Origin: Pseudarthrobacter equi
Lineage (GTDB): Bacteria; Actinomycetota; Actinomycetes; Actinomycetales; Micrococcaceae
Assembly (NCBI RefSeq): GCF_900105535.1
Contig: NZ_LT629779.1
Location: 3,286,001 to 3,350,000, forward strand
DNA: 64,000 bases
Direction of reading: 5' to 3'
Shown here: one piece after another, positions 38,874 to 47,515 of the stretch
Layout: every line of letters begins with the position of its first letter
Numbering within the stretch: the first letter of the stretch is position 1
Position numbers and translations under genes: made by a program
The notes under the pieces: generated by a model
Database searches by the model: none
What the model was told of the DNA's origin: nothing
The model's input: only the letters and a program-made list of their open reading frames with translations

Positions 38874-39167
38874 TTACTTTACGACGATCGCCAGGACGTC
38901 GCGGGCGGACAGCACGAGGTACTCGGTGCCACCGGTCTTGACTTCGGTTCCGCCGTACTTGGAGTAGATGACTACGTCGCCGACAGCTACGTCGACCGGG
39001 ACGCGGTTGCCGTCTTCGAAGCGGCCGGGGCCAACTGCGACAACTTCGCCTTCCTGCGGCTTCTCCTGCGCGGAGTCCGGGATTACCAGGCCGGAAGCCG
39101 TGGTCTGCTCGGCTTCGAGCGGGCGGACAACAATACGATCCTCAAGAGGCTTAATAGAGACCGACAC
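38874..39167 (-). CDS. groES: 10-kDa chaperonin GroES
   Basis: Heptameric lid of GroEL. The 97 residues match the family: [17 protein letters not shown], the mobile loop [20 protein letters not shown], the dome and C-terminal [14 protein letters not shown] has AGGAG about 5 nt upstream. First gene of the groES-groL operon, under two CIRCE sites. Confidence 0.97.
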   Translation of the reverse strand: MSVSIKPLEDRIVVRPLEAEQTTASGLVIPDSAQEKPQEGEVVAVGPGRFEDGNRVPVDVAVGDVVIYSKYGGTEVKTGGTEYLVLSARDVLAIVVK

Positions 39168-39276
39168 TCGGACCTCTCCTTTTCGTCAGCAAATTCGTGG
39201 ACTTGAAAGCCGTTTGCCGTGGCTGGCAACCGTCGTCGCGGTGCCGGCAGCAGCCAGGCTGGCAGCTCTTCATGTG

Positions 39277-39303
39277 TTAGCACCCTCCTAGGGAGAGTGC
39301 TAA
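39277..39303. promoter_or_regulatory. CIRCE operator 1 of groES-groL
   Basis: TTAGCACCC-N9-GAGTGCTAA, one mismatch from consensus, lying just downstream of the transcription start. Binding site of the repressor HrcA. Confidence 0.93.
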
Positions 39304-39308
39304 TGAAG

Positions 39309-39337
39309 ACTCTAGGCCGGGGTTAGCACTCGGTCAA
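39309..39337 (-). promoter_or_regulatory. groES promoter
   Basis: Minus-strand TTGACC, 17-nt spacer, TAGAGT, an excellent housekeeping promoter placed between and across the two CIRCE sites. Confidence 0.75.
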
Positions 39338-39349
39338 GGCGAGTGCCAG
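39323..39349. promoter_or_regulatory. CIRCE-like operator 2 of groES-groL
   Basis: TTAGCACTC-N9-GAGTGCCAG, a perfect left arm and two mismatches on the right. It covers the -35 element. Confidence 0.75.
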
Positions 39350-39379
39350 CCATTTCGTCATCGGAGAACACTTAGCCTG

Positions 39380-39385
39380 TACATT
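39380..39385 (+). promoter_or_regulatory. leaderless -10 box of EamA gene
   Basis: TACATT followed by 6 nt and the GTG start codon. Confidence 0.45.
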
Positions 39386-39391
39386 GAACCG

Positions 39392-40321
39392 GTGCGAGCC
39401 GCCTTCTTCCTGATCCTTGCCACCCTCTTCTGGGCCGGAAACTTCGTGGTGGGCCAGGCCGCCGTTCAGTCCATGGCCCCGCTGCAGTTGACGTTCTGGC
39501 GCTGGACACTGGCTGCCCTGCCGCTGCTGTTCCTCGCGCACGTGGTGGACCGCCCCAACTGGCGGGCAGTCCTCCGCCACTGGCCCACGCTGCTCATGCT
39601 CAGCGCGCTCGGCATGACCGCCTACACGCTGCTGCTCTACAGCGCCCTCCAGCACACGTCAGCACTGAACGCATCCCTGGTGACGGCCGCAAACCCGGTG
39701 CTGATCATGGTGCTTGCCGCGGTGTTGCTGAAGGACAGACCGCGGCCCTTGGGCTGGATCGGCCTGGTATTCGGCCTGGCGGGTGTCCTGCTGGTCCTCA
39801 CCGGCGGGCAGCTGCAGCGGCTCCTGACCTTCTCGCTGGGCGCCGGCGAACTGCTGATCCTGGCGGCCATCACCGTCTGGGGCCTCTACACGGTCCTGGC
39901 CCGTCGCGTAGCCGTACCCGCCGTCACCTCCACAGCCCTGCAGGCGGCCATAGCGGCCGTTGCCCTGGCTCCTGTGGCCGCCGTGACCGGCGCAGGATTC
40001 CCGTCCAGCCAGTCCGGAGCCTGGTCCCTGGCGTTCATCGCCATCTTCCCCTCGCTGGGCTCCTACCTGCTGTGGAACCTGGCGCTGAAGCGCACCAGCG
40101 CGGCCAATGCCGGAAACTACCTCAACCTCATCGCGGTCTTCACGGCGATCATCACCGTACTGCTGGGCCAGCCCATCACAGCGGCCCAGATTGCAGGCGG
40201 CGTCCTGGTGATTTCGGGGGTCCTGCTGACGGGTGCGGGCCAGCGCCCTCAGCGGCCGAGGTCGTCGAAGCCGACGTCCTCGCCGCCATCGGAGGCGTTG
40301 CCCCGGTTACGGGCCCGGTAG
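39392..40321 (+). CDS. EamA/DMT-family transporter
   Basis: A 309-residue membrane protein with about ten helices in two EamA repeats (FFLILATLFWAGNFVVGQ at the start; second repeat from ~150, GELLILAAITVWGLYTVLARR). Family members export amino acids or metabolites; substrate unknown here. GTG start 6 nt after TACATT. The last ~25 residues are a basic, disordered tail that overlaps the 3' end of the convergent small membrane gene by 73 bp, unusual enough that one of the two stops may be misjudged. Confidence 0.88.
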   Translation: MRAAFFLILATLFWAGNFVVGQAAVQSMAPLQLTFWRWTLAALPLLFLAHVVDRPNWRAVLRHWPTLLMLSALGMTAYTLLLYSALQHTSALNASLVTAANPVLIMVLAAVLLKDRPRPLGWIGLVFGLAGVLLVLTGGQLQRLLTFSLGAGELLILAAITVWGLYTVLARRVAVPAVTSTALQAAIAAVALAPVAAVTGAGFPSSQSGAWSLAFIAIFPSLGSYLLWNLALKRTSAANAGNYLNLIAVFTAIITVLLGQPITAAQIAGGVLVISGVLLTGAGQRPQRPRSSKPTSSPPSEALPRLRAR

Positions 40322-40626
40322 AGGACCACGGAGGAGGCGAGGACCACCAGCAGCGACGCCACCAGGAGGGCGATTCCTCCCGCCCGCGCACCGGAATACA
40401 GGCCGCGGATGTCCTGCGCTTCCTGCGTGTTGTCCTGGATGTTGTTACCGCCCACGGAATAGACAGTGGCGTTGAACGTGTCCAGGAAGAAGATGATGAC
40501 CAGCAGCGCCAGGCACACCACTGCCAGCACCGCACCGGCGATCAACGCGGGCCGCGCGTACCTAGCCGGACCCTGGACCGGGGGCGGCTGTTCTCCGGAC
40601 TGTTCGGGACCTGCGCTGTCAACCAT
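40249..40626 (-). CDS. small two-helix membrane protein
   Basis: A 125-residue protein with a Pro-rich N-terminus, helix 1 (PALIAGAVLAVVCLALLVIIFF), an external loop with VYSVGGNNIQDNT, helix 2 (ARAGGIALLVASLLVVLASSVVLY) and an acidic tail. No family recognised. ATG is 7 nt after TAGTGT, the same leaderless geometry as its divergent neighbour, which supports it as a real gene. Its 3' end overlaps the EamA gene in the opposite direction. Confidence 0.7.
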   Translation of the reverse strand: MVDSAGPEQSGEQPPPVQGPARYARPALIAGAVLAVVCLALLVIIFFLDTFNATVYSVGGNNIQDNTQEAQDIRGLYSGARAGGIALLVASLLVVLASSVVLYRARNRGNASDGGEDVGFDDLGR

Positions 40627-40633
40627 GGGTTCA

Positions 40634-40639
40634 ACACTA
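40634..40639 (-). promoter_or_regulatory. leaderless -10 box of small membrane gene
   Basis: TAGTGT followed by 7 nt and the ATG. Confidence 0.45.
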
Positions 40640-40666
40640 TCGGCATCCCGCCGCAGCCCGGGGCAC

Positions 40667-40672
40667 TAGGCT
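40667..40672 (+). promoter_or_regulatory. leaderless -10 box of methyltransferase gene
   Basis: TAGGCT followed by 7 nt and the ATG. It is 27 bp from the opposing box at 40634-40639, so the two promoters are back to back. Confidence 0.45.
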
Positions 40673-40679
40673 GGAACGC

Positions 40680-41915
40680 ATGGCTCACGCTCCCCAGGAC
40701 CAGATTGCACCACTGCTGACCCCCGAAGGATGGGAGTTGCTGGCGTCGCTGGGCCCCTACACCGAGGACGGGTCCTTCGCCCTGAACGGTGAACTCCGGA
40801 AGGCCGGCCACAGCCCCGAACTGGTGTCTGCCGTGCTCACCCAGTCCCGGCTCCGCACGAAGGCCGGAGCGAAGTTCGGCGAGTTCGCCCGGCAAATGCT
40901 CTTCACCCAAGCGGGGCTGGAACAAGCCACCCGCCTGAATGTTGCCGCCCGGCACGCCCAGCGGTTCGCCGCCGCCGGCGTTAGCCACGTGGCGGACCTG
41001 GGCTGCGGGCTCGGCGCCGATTCGCTGGCCCTCGCCTCCCTGGACATCGCCGTGACGGCAGTGGAGCTCGATGAAACCACGGCCGCGTGCGCCACGGTGA
41101 ACCTCATCCCTTTTCCCAATGCGGCGGTTGTGCACGCCGACGCCACCTCGGTCCCCCTGGACGGGGTGGACGGCGTCTGGCTGGACCCGGCGCGCAGGGT
41201 CACCTCCACCTCCGGCACAAGGCGCATCTGGGACCCCGAGGCGTTCTCTCCCCCGTTGTCCTTCGTGGAGTCCCTTGCCGCGTCCGGGAAGGCCGTGGGC
41301 GTCAAGATGGGCCCGGGCATGCCCCACGATTCGGTTCCGCAGGGCTGCGAAGCGCAGTGGGTGTCCGTTGGTGGGGACGTCACCGAAGTGGCCCTGTGGT
41401 TCAACTCGGTCAGCCGGCCGGGGATACGCCGTGCGGCCCTGCTGCTGGGACCGCAGGGAGCGGCCGAGCTGACCAGCGGGGAGGATTTCGGGGAGGGCCC
41501 CGAGGCTCCGGTGGGCCCGGCTGAAGGGTACCTGTATGAGCCGGACGGAGCGGTCATCCGGGCAGGCCTCGTGGCCGACCTCGCGCTCGAACTGCGCGGG
41601 CACCTGCTGGACGAGCACATCGCCTACATCTGCTCGCCCGCCCTCGCAGATACCCCGTTCGCCCGCGCCTATAAGGTCCTGCGGGTGATGCCGTACAACG
41701 TCAAGGCGCTGAAGTCCTGGGTGAAGCAGGAAGGCATCACCGTGCTGGACATCAAGAAGCGCGGCACCGCCGTCACGCCGGAGGAACTCCGCAAGCAACT
41801 GCTGGGCGGCAAGGGCGCGGGCAACAGGAAGGGCGGCCGGACCGCCACCTTGGTCCTCACCCGCATCGGCGAGGACCGGGTGGCCATCGAGGTGGAGCCG
41901 GTCAAGCCGGCGTAG
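40680..41915 (+). CDS. class I SAM-dependent methyltransferase with THUMP-like domain
   Basis: A 411-residue protein. Residues ~95-180 are the AdoMet fold, with VADLGCGLGADSLAL, acidic VELDETTAA and DGVWLDPARR in the place of a DPPY-type motif. The C-terminal ~85 residues (MPYNVKALKSWVKQ, ending TLVLTRIGEDRVAIEVE) match the THUMP-like domain found in a family of presumed RNA methyltransferases. Target RNA unknown. It is convergent with the shikimate dehydrogenase-like gene, 3 nt apart. Confidence 0.85.
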   Translation: MAHAPQDQIAPLLTPEGWELLASLGPYTEDGSFALNGELRKAGHSPELVSAVLTQSRLRTKAGAKFGEFARQMLFTQAGLEQATRLNVAARHAQRFAAAGVSHVADLGCGLGADSLALASLDIAVTAVELDETTAACATVNLIPFPNAAVVHADATSVPLDGVDGVWLDPARRVTSTSGTRRIWDPEAFSPPLSFVESLAASGKAVGVKMGPGMPHDSVPQGCEAQWVSVGGDVTEVALWFNSVSRPGIRRAALLLGPQGAAELTSGEDFGEGPEAPVGPAEGYLYEPDGAVIRAGLVADLALELRGHLLDEHIAYICSPALADTPFARAYKVLRVMPYNVKALKSWVKQEGITVLDIKKRGTAVTPEELRKQLLGGKGAGNRKGGRTATLVLTRIGEDRVAIEVEPVKPA

Positions 41916-41918
41916 GCG

Positions 41919-42737
41919 TTACTGCGCGCGGGTAAATTCCTCGGCGGCCCGTACCTGGTCCGCCGTGGGACGCACACCGGTGTACAGCACAAACTGCTCC
42001 AGCGCCTGGATGGTGGCCACCTCCGCACCGGTGATCACCGGCTTGCCCGCCGCCCGGGCGGCCCGGATCAGCGGCGTCTCGGCCGGCAACGCCACGACGT
42101 CGAACACAACTTTCGCAGCATCGATGGCTTCGGCAGGGAAAGACAGCGCGTCGGCGTCCGCACCCCCTGCCATACCAATTGGGGTCACGTTCACGATCAT
42201 GTCGGCCGCACCGCCGTCGAGCGCTGCACGCCAGCTGAAGCCGTACTGCTCGGCGAGCGCCCGGCCGGCCGCCTCATTCCGGGCGATGACGGTGACGTCC
42301 GTGAAGCCGGCGTCGCGCAGCGCCGCCACGGTTGCTTTCGCCATGCCACCGGCGCCCTGGACCAGGACCGAGTAGTCGGTCGGAACCGAGTTCGTGGCCA
42401 GCAACTGCTCGATGGCTGTGTAGTCGGTGTTGTAGGCCTTGAGGTGCCCGTCCGTGTTCACGATGGTGTTGACCGAATCGATGGCCTTGGCCGAGGGGTC
42501 CATCTCGTCCACCAGCGCAATCACATCCTCCTTGTACGGCATGGACACGGCGCAGCCGCGGATACCGAGGCCCCTGACGCCGGCAATGGCCTGCTCCAGG
42601 TTGGTGGGCGCGAAGGCCTTGTAGATCCAGTTCAGGTCCAGCTGCCCGTACAGGTGGTTGTGGAAGCGCGTCCCGTTGTTGCTGGGCCGGGCCGAGAGGG
42701 AGATGCAGAGGGTCATGTCTTTATTGAGGATAGGCAC
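41919..42737 (-). CDS. shikimate dehydrogenase-like protein
   Basis: A 272-residue oxidoreductase of the AroE superfamily. Substrate-site residues are in CISLSARPSNNGTRFHNHL, the catalytic Lys in AVSMPYKEDVI (~62) and Asp in AYNTDYTAI. The NADP fold is VLVQGAGGMAKATVAAL and the motif NVTPIGM is normal. Its N-terminus (PILNKDMTLCISLS) departs from biosynthetic AroE and matches a catabolic or accessory subgroup. GTG at 42735-42737 is chosen because homologous proteins have residues before the internal ATG at 42716; neither has an SD. Not in an aromatic-synthesis operon here. Confidence 0.82.
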   Translation of the reverse strand: MPILNKDMTLCISLSARPSNNGTRFHNHLYGQLDLNWIYKAFAPTNLEQAIAGVRGLGIRGCAVSMPYKEDVIALVDEMDPSAKAIDSVNTIVNTDGHLKAYNTDYTAIEQLLATNSVPTDYSVLVQGAGGMAKATVAALRDAGFTDVTVIARNEAAGRALAEQYGFSWRAALDGGAADMIVNVTPIGMAGGADADALSFPAEAIDAAKVVFDVVALPAETPLIRAARAAGKPVITGAEVATIQALEQFVLYTGVRPTADQVRAAEEFTRAQ

Positions 42738-42763
42738 CTGTCCATTAAACGCGGCCCGGGAGG

Positions 42764-44482
42764 TTAGGGGCATCCGCTGCCGGCAGGATAGGGCCCGACG
42801 GCGGCAGGCAGCTTTCCGGGGGCCGCCGCCTTTCCGGCCAGCACGGCTGCGAGGGCATCGAAGGCGGCGTCGGTCCGGCCGTACAACGCGATCTTGACCG
42901 GCGCGGGGGAACCCTGCAGCGGCCAGGGGGCATCCAGGGCGACGGCGATGTCGCCGCCGGCGGGCGCGCCGCCGTATCCGATGAGGCTGACCAGGGGTCC
43001 GGAGCCCACGGCCAGGCCTGCGCGGGCGGCCGCGGCTTCGAACCGTTCCTTGTCGCCCGGTCCCCCGCCGGCCACCCGGACAGCTCCGGGGACCAGCGGT
43101 CCACTGCAGCTGCCGGCCAGGATGGTGACGGCGGACCCGGAGACCTTGGCGGACAGTGCCGCGCCGCTGCCTGCGGGGGCCGGCGCGGAGCCACGACGGC
43201 CCTGCCAGATCATCATGGTGGCCACCCGCGTGGCCGCTTCGTCCAGCCGTTCCTTCGGGAGCGCCCCGGAGGCCACGCCCTGGACTATTGCGGCGTGCGC
43301 CTGGGCGACGTCGGCCGGCATGAGGAGCAGGTCGGCCCCGGCGGCGAGGGCAGAAACGGCGGCGGAACCCGCCGGGTACTGCTTGGTGACGGCGCCCATG
43401 TTCAGGGCATCGGTCACCGCCACGCCCTTGAAGCCGAGGCCCCGCAGCGCGGCGTAAGTCTTGGACGAGAGCGACGCCGGCACGCCGGGTTCCAGCGCAG
43501 GAACGGCGATGTGCCCGGTCATCACGATCGGCAGGCCGGAGTCGACGGCTGCCTGGAAGGGCTTCCAGTCCCGGCCGCGCAACTCCTCCACGCCGGCGTT
43601 CTGGAGTGGAAGGCTAAGGTGCGAATCGGTGGTGACTGAACCATGGCCGGGAAAGTGCTTGACGGTGGGCAGCACCCCGGCGGCCAGCATGCCCTGGGCG
43701 AATGAGACGCTCTGCGTGGCCGCAGCTGCCGGGTCCCCGGACATGGACCGGGCGCCGATGGTGGGGTCTTTGGGGCCGATGGTGACATCCGCGTCCGGGG
43801 CGAAGTCCAGGTTGAAGCCCAGCGGTGCCAGCTCCCCGGCGACACCCTGCCCGGCGTCCCGCGTGAGGGCGGCGTTCCCGGCGGCACCGTAGCTCATGGG
43901 CGTGGGCCATTCGGTCAGGGGCGCTGCCAGCCTGGCCACGATCCCGCCTTCCTGGTCCACGCCGACGATGCCCGGCCACGGGTCACCGTCAGCGGTGGTT
44001 GCCCGGGAGAGCCGCTGGTTGACCGCCGTCATGGCGGCAACGTCCACCTGTCCCCGGGGGTCGCGGGGAACGTTGTCACCCATGATGATGCTGCCGGCCA
44101 GGTGCAGCCGTTCGATGGCGGCAGCCTGCGCGTCCACCTGCTGCCCGCCGTAGGACGGGAGCAGGACCTGGCCGGCCTTTTGCTCGGGCGACATCGCTGC
44201 CACGGCGGCTGCTGCCGCGTCCTGGTCGCGCTGCTGGGGACCCCAGCCCAAGGGCCGGGAACCCGGATCAGGTGACGGGGACGCCGTGGTGGGGCCCGGC
44301 GTCGTACGCGGTGCTGACGAGGGCGTGCCGGGCGACGCGGATGCGGAAGCCGACGGCGACGGCGTTGAAGGCGCAGGACTGGGCGGCCCTGCCGTGCACG
44401 AGGCCAGGGCAACGGCGGACAAAGCCGCGATCAGGGGGAGGGTTTTGTGGGTACTGTCACGCAGGCGTTGGAACGGGGACAT
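42764..44482 (-). CDS. glycoside hydrolase family 3 lipoprotein
   Basis: A 572-residue secreted beta-N-acetylglucosaminidase-like enzyme. The signal peptide ends in the lipobox LASC (Cys29 in this numbering), then a ~55-residue Pro/Ser/Thr-rich linker, then the GH3 barrel with KHFPGHG and the nucleophile in VTDALNMGAV, as in NagZ-type muropeptide enzymes, and a C-terminal ~150-residue domain of strand character. Probably acts on cell-wall material outside the membrane. The second of two adjacent ATG codons (44480-44482) is 7 nt after TAGCAT; the first (44485) would be only 4 nt. Confidence 0.9.
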   Translation of the reverse strand: MSPFQRLRDSTHKTLPLIAALSAVALASCTAGPPSPAPSTPSPSASASASPGTPSSAPRTTPGPTTASPSPDPGSRPLGWGPQQRDQDAAAAAVAAMSPEQKAGQVLLPSYGGQQVDAQAAAIERLHLAGSIIMGDNVPRDPRGQVDVAAMTAVNQRLSRATTADGDPWPGIVGVDQEGGIVARLAAPLTEWPTPMSYGAAGNAALTRDAGQGVAGELAPLGFNLDFAPDADVTIGPKDPTIGARSMSGDPAAAATQSVSFAQGMLAAGVLPTVKHFPGHGSVTTDSHLSLPLQNAGVEELRGRDWKPFQAAVDSGLPIVMTGHIAVPALEPGVPASLSSKTYAALRGLGFKGVAVTDALNMGAVTKQYPAGSAAVSALAAGADLLLMPADVAQAHAAIVQGVASGALPKERLDEAATRVATMMIWQGRRGSAPAPAGSGAALSAKVSGSAVTILAGSCSGPLVPGAVRVAGGGPGDKERFEAAAARAGLAVGSGPLVSLIGYGGAPAGGDIAVALDAPWPLQGSPAPVKIALYGRTDAAFDALAAVLAGKAAAPGKLPAAVGPYPAGSGCP

Positions 44483-44489
44483 CATTATG

Positions 44490-44495
44490 ATGCTA
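44490..44495 (-). promoter_or_regulatory. leaderless -10 box of GH3 lipoprotein gene
   Basis: TAGCAT followed by 7 nt and the second of two adjacent ATG codons. Confidence 0.4.
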
Positions 44496-44587
44496 CCCCT
44501 GCGCTATAGACTTGAAACACCCGTTCGTTTGCCGGCACTTTCCGGAAGCGGCGCCAGCCAGCGGCATCCCGGACAGTGAGGAAATGC

Positions 44588-45739
44588 GTGAAGATCGACT
44601 TCGCACCATCGAGGCAATCAACCCTTGGTGTTGAGTGGGAACTGGCGCTGGTGGACGGCCGCACCGGTGAACTCGCATCCGTCGCCAATGAGGTGCTCCG
44701 CGGTGTCGCCTCCCGCCATCCCGAGCTGAACGAGGATGACGAACACCCCCACATCAAGCAGGAACTGCTGCTGAACACGGTGGAACTGGTTACGGGTATC
44801 TGCGAGACCGCTGCCGAGGCGAAGGAAGACCTCAGCCGCTCCGTGGCCGCCGTCCGGGAAATCACCGACCCCATGGGCGTGGAGCTCTTCTGCGCCGGCA
44901 GCCACCCGTTCAGCCCGCCACAGCTGCAGCCGGTGACGGACAAGGCCCGCTACGCCAAGCTCATCGACCGTACCCAGTGGTGGGGCCGGCAGATGGTCAT
45001 TTACGGCGTGCACGTCCACGTGGGCCTGGACCGCCGCGAGAAGGCCCTCCCGGTGCTCGACGGACTGGTCAACTACTTCCCGCATTTCCAGGCCTTGTCC
45101 GCGTCCAGCCCGTTCTGGGGCGGCGAGGACACCGGCTACGCCTCGCACCGTGCCCTCATGTTCCAGCAGCTGCCCACCGCAGGCCTGCCGTTCCAGTTCC
45201 CCTCCTGGTCCGAATACGAGTCCTACGTCCAGGACATGTTCACCACCGGGGTGATCGACACCATCTCCGAAATCCGCTGGGACATCCGCCCGGTGCCCGC
45301 CCTGGGAACCATCGAAATGCGCATCTGCGACGGCCTGGCCACACTGGAGGAAGTGGGCGCCATCGCGGCCCTTACCCAGTGCCTGGTGGACGAGTTCTCC
45401 ACCACCCTGGACAACGGCGGCACCATCCCCACCATGCCGCCGTGGCATGTCCAGGAAAACAAGTGGCGTGCCGCCCGCTACGGCATGGACGCCATCATCA
45501 TCCTGGACGCCGCCGGCAAGGAGCAGCTGGTGACGGACCACCTGCTGGAAACGCTGAACCGGCTGGAGCCCGTGGCGGCGAAGCTGGGCTGCCCGGATGA
45601 GCTGGCCGACGTCGAAAAGATCATCCGCCGCGGTGCCGGGTACCAGCGCCAGCGGCGCGTCGCGGAGGACAACGGCGGCAACCTGCAGGCCGTGGTCCTG
45701 GACCTGGTCAAGCAGATGCGCAGCGGCCCCACCGCCTGA
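44588..45739 (+). CDS. YbdK-type glutamate--cysteine ligase / carboxylate-amine ligase
   Basis: A 383-residue ATP-grasp-like GCS2 enzyme. STLGVEWELALVD at the start, NTVELVTGIC, HVHVGLD near 145 and RWDIRPVPALGTIEMRICD near 240 are the GCS2 family blocks. It makes gamma-glutamyl bonds with ATP; the true amine partner in mycothiol-using actinobacteria is uncertain. GTG at 44588 has GAGGA at ~6 nt; a GTG four codons earlier has none. Divergent from the GH3 gene and convergent with tsaD over a structured gap. Confidence 0.87.
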   Translation: MKIDFAPSRQSTLGVEWELALVDGRTGELASVANEVLRGVASRHPELNEDDEHPHIKQELLLNTVELVTGICETAAEAKEDLSRSVAAVREITDPMGVELFCAGSHPFSPPQLQPVTDKARYAKLIDRTQWWGRQMVIYGVHVHVGLDRREKALPVLDGLVNYFPHFQALSASSPFWGGEDTGYASHRALMFQQLPTAGLPFQFPSWSEYESYVQDMFTTGVIDTISEIRWDIRPVPALGTIEMRICDGLATLEEVGAIAALTQCLVDEFSTTLDNGGTIPTMPPWHVQENKWRAARYGMDAIIILDAAGKEQLVTDHLLETLNRLEPVAAKLGCPDELADVEKIIRRGAGYQRQRRVAEDNGGNLQAVVLDLVKQMRSGPTA

Positions 45740-45784
45740 GCCGGCCCCCGAGTTCGGTGGCCGCCTGATTGCCTTGCCCGAAAT

Positions 45785-45852
45785 GGGGCACTTCGACACG
45801 GACACGCCGGCCGCCGTCGACATTTACGACGGCGACGCCCCCAAAGTGCCCC
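45785..45852. repeat. nested inverted repeat between gshA-like gene and tsaD
   Basis: Outer arms GGGGCACTT (45785-45793) and AAGTGCCCC (45844-45852); inner arms GCCGTCG and CGACGGC around a 7-nt loop at about 45813-45833. It lies between two converging genes. Perhaps a bidirectional terminator or a dispersed repeat; no T-run marks a transcription end. Confidence 0.6.
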
Positions 45853-45887
45853 GCCATGGTTTTGCCCGACACAGGGCAGTCCCGGGT

Positions 45888-46979
45888 TCAGGCGTGGAGG
45901 GAGACCGAGGTGACGGGCATCGAAGAGTCCGGTGCGAATCCAATCCCGCTGGGTTCGGTGCCCGCCATGACCAGCTGCGCCCCGAGTGCGGCCACCATGG
46001 CCCCGTTGTCCGTGCACAGGTCCAGCGGCGGGACGTGAAGCCGGATCCCGGCGGACGCGCAGCGCTGTCCGGTCAGCTCCCGCAGCCTTGAGTTGGCGGC
46101 CACGCCGCCGCCCAGCAGCACGTCCTTGATTCCGTGTTCCCTGCAGGCCAGTACGGCCTTTGATGAGATCACGTCCACCACGGCTTCCTGGAAGGCGGCG
46201 GCGATGTCAGCCACAGGGATTTCTTCCCCGCGGGCTTCGAACTGTTCCACGCACCTGGCCACGGCGGTCTTCAGTCCGCTGAAGGACCAGTCGTAGCGGT
46301 GCTTGCCCGGTTCCTCGGCCGTTCCCATGTACTTGGGCTGGCTGAGGCCGCGCGGGAAACGGATCGCCTTCGGGTTGCCGGTACGGGCCACCCGGTCGAT
46401 GGCAGGACCGCCCGGATAGGCGAGCCCCAGGATGCGGGCCACCTTGTCGTAGGCTTCGCCGGCGGCGTCATCGATGGTGGAGCCCAGGAGTTCCACGTCG
46501 CTGGTGATGCTGTTGATCCGGAGGATTTCGGTGTGGCCGCCGGACACCAGCAAGGCGCCGAGGTTTTCGGGCAGGGCCTGCTGCTGTCCGGTCGCCCGGT
46601 CATCCAGGAGCCCCACGCCCACATGCGCCACCAGGTGGTTGATGGCGTACAGCGGTTTGCCGGTGGCCACGGCCAGGGCCTTCGCGGCGCAGACTCCCAC
46701 CATCAGCGCGCCGGCCAGGCCCGGGCCCGAGGTCACGGCGATGGCATCGACGTCGTCCAGGGTGGCCCCTGCCTCCGCGAGGGCTTGTTCCAGCGTGGGG
46801 ACAAAAGCATCAAGGTGCGCCCGGGAGGCGATCTCCGGGATGACGCCGCCAAACCGGACATGCTCGTCCATCGATGAGGACACCGTGTTGGCCAGGAGCG
46901 TGGTTCCGCGGACGACGCCGACGCCGGTTTCGTCGCAGGAGGATTCGATGCCCAGCACCAGCGGCTGCGTGCGGTTCAT
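45888..46979 (-). CDS. tsaD: tRNA N6-adenosine threonylcarbamoyltransferase
   Basis: Catalytic subunit of the t6A37 machinery, transferring threonylcarbamoyl to tRNAs reading ANN codons, with TsaB and TsaE encoded upstream. The 363 residues have [15 protein letters not shown], metal ligands in [12 protein letters not shown] and HLVAHV, and the ASKA-fold loop VSGGHTEIL. Its ATG overlaps the rimI stop as ATGA. Last gene of the operon. Confidence 0.97.
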   Translation of the reverse strand: MNRTQPLVLGIESSCDETGVGVVRGTTLLANTVSSSMDEHVRFGGVIPEIASRAHLDAFVPTLEQALAEAGATLDDVDAIAVTSGPGLAGALMVGVCAAKALAVATGKPLYAINHLVAHVGVGLLDDRATGQQQALPENLGALLVSGGHTEILRINSITSDVELLGSTIDDAAGEAYDKVARILGLAYPGGPAIDRVARTGNPKAIRFPRGLSQPKYMGTAEEPGKHRYDWSFSGLKTAVARCVEQFEARGEEIPVADIAAAFQEAVVDVISSKAVLACREHGIKDVLLGGGVAANSRLRELTGQRCASAGIRLHVPPLDLCTDNGAMVAALGAQLVMAGTEPSGIGFAPDSSMPVTSVSLHA

Positions 46980-47515
46980 GGCCGGATTCCTTTGCTTGGG
47001 GATTCTGTTTCTGTCTCGGGCACCAGCGCCAGCCGCATGATCAGGGCGTCCACGCCGTCACGGTAGTAGCGGGGGCGGATATGGATCTGCTGGAAGCCGA
47101 AACGGAGGTACAGCCGCTGGGCACGCGGGTTGTCGGCACGCACTTCCAGGAGGACGTCCGCGGCGCGCCGCCGGCGGGCCTCGTCGATCAGTTCGGTGAG
47201 GAGCGTGCTGCCGATGCCACGGCCCTCACGGTAGGGCACGACGGCGATCGTCTGGACATCCGCGATGGGTTCAATGCACATGAGCCCGGCATAGCCCACG
47301 ATGCCGTCCGGCCCTTCGGCCACCAGGTAGCGGCGGGTTTCCGGCTGTGCCAGTTCGTCGAAGAACATCTGCACCGGCCAGGCGTCCACCGGAAACAACT
47401 CCTGCTCAAGGGCGCTGACCGCCGGGATGTCGGCCACCGTCATGTCCCGGATGGCGACATTGTCCAGGGAAGCTGAACGGGGCTCCGGAATTCCTTCCGA
47501 ACCGGCGGCACTCAC
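46976..47515 (-). CDS. rimI: ribosomal protein S18-alanine N-acetyltransferase
   Basis: GNAT enzyme that acetylates the N-terminal alanine of ribosomal protein S18 in its family. The 179 residues contain [20 protein letters not shown], the acetyl-CoA loop [18 protein letters not shown] and [16 protein letters not shown], all RimI-like. GTG start overlaps the tsaB stop (GTGA). Its place between tsaB and tsaD is conserved in many bacteria. Confidence 0.93.
   Translation of the reverse strand: MSAAGSEGIPEPRSASLDNVAIRDMTVADIPAVSALEQELFPVDAWPVQMFFDELAQPETRRYLVAEGPDGIVGYAGLMCIEPIADVQTIAVVPYREGRGIGSTLLTELIDEARRRRAADVLLEVRADNPRAQRLYLRFGFQQIHIRPRYYRDGVDALIMRLALVPETETESPSKGIRP

Noticed and set aside
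41919..42716. Biosynthetic aroE
   Set aside because: The N-terminal block CISLSARPSNNGTRFHNHL differs from biosynthetic AroE, so no gene symbol was given.
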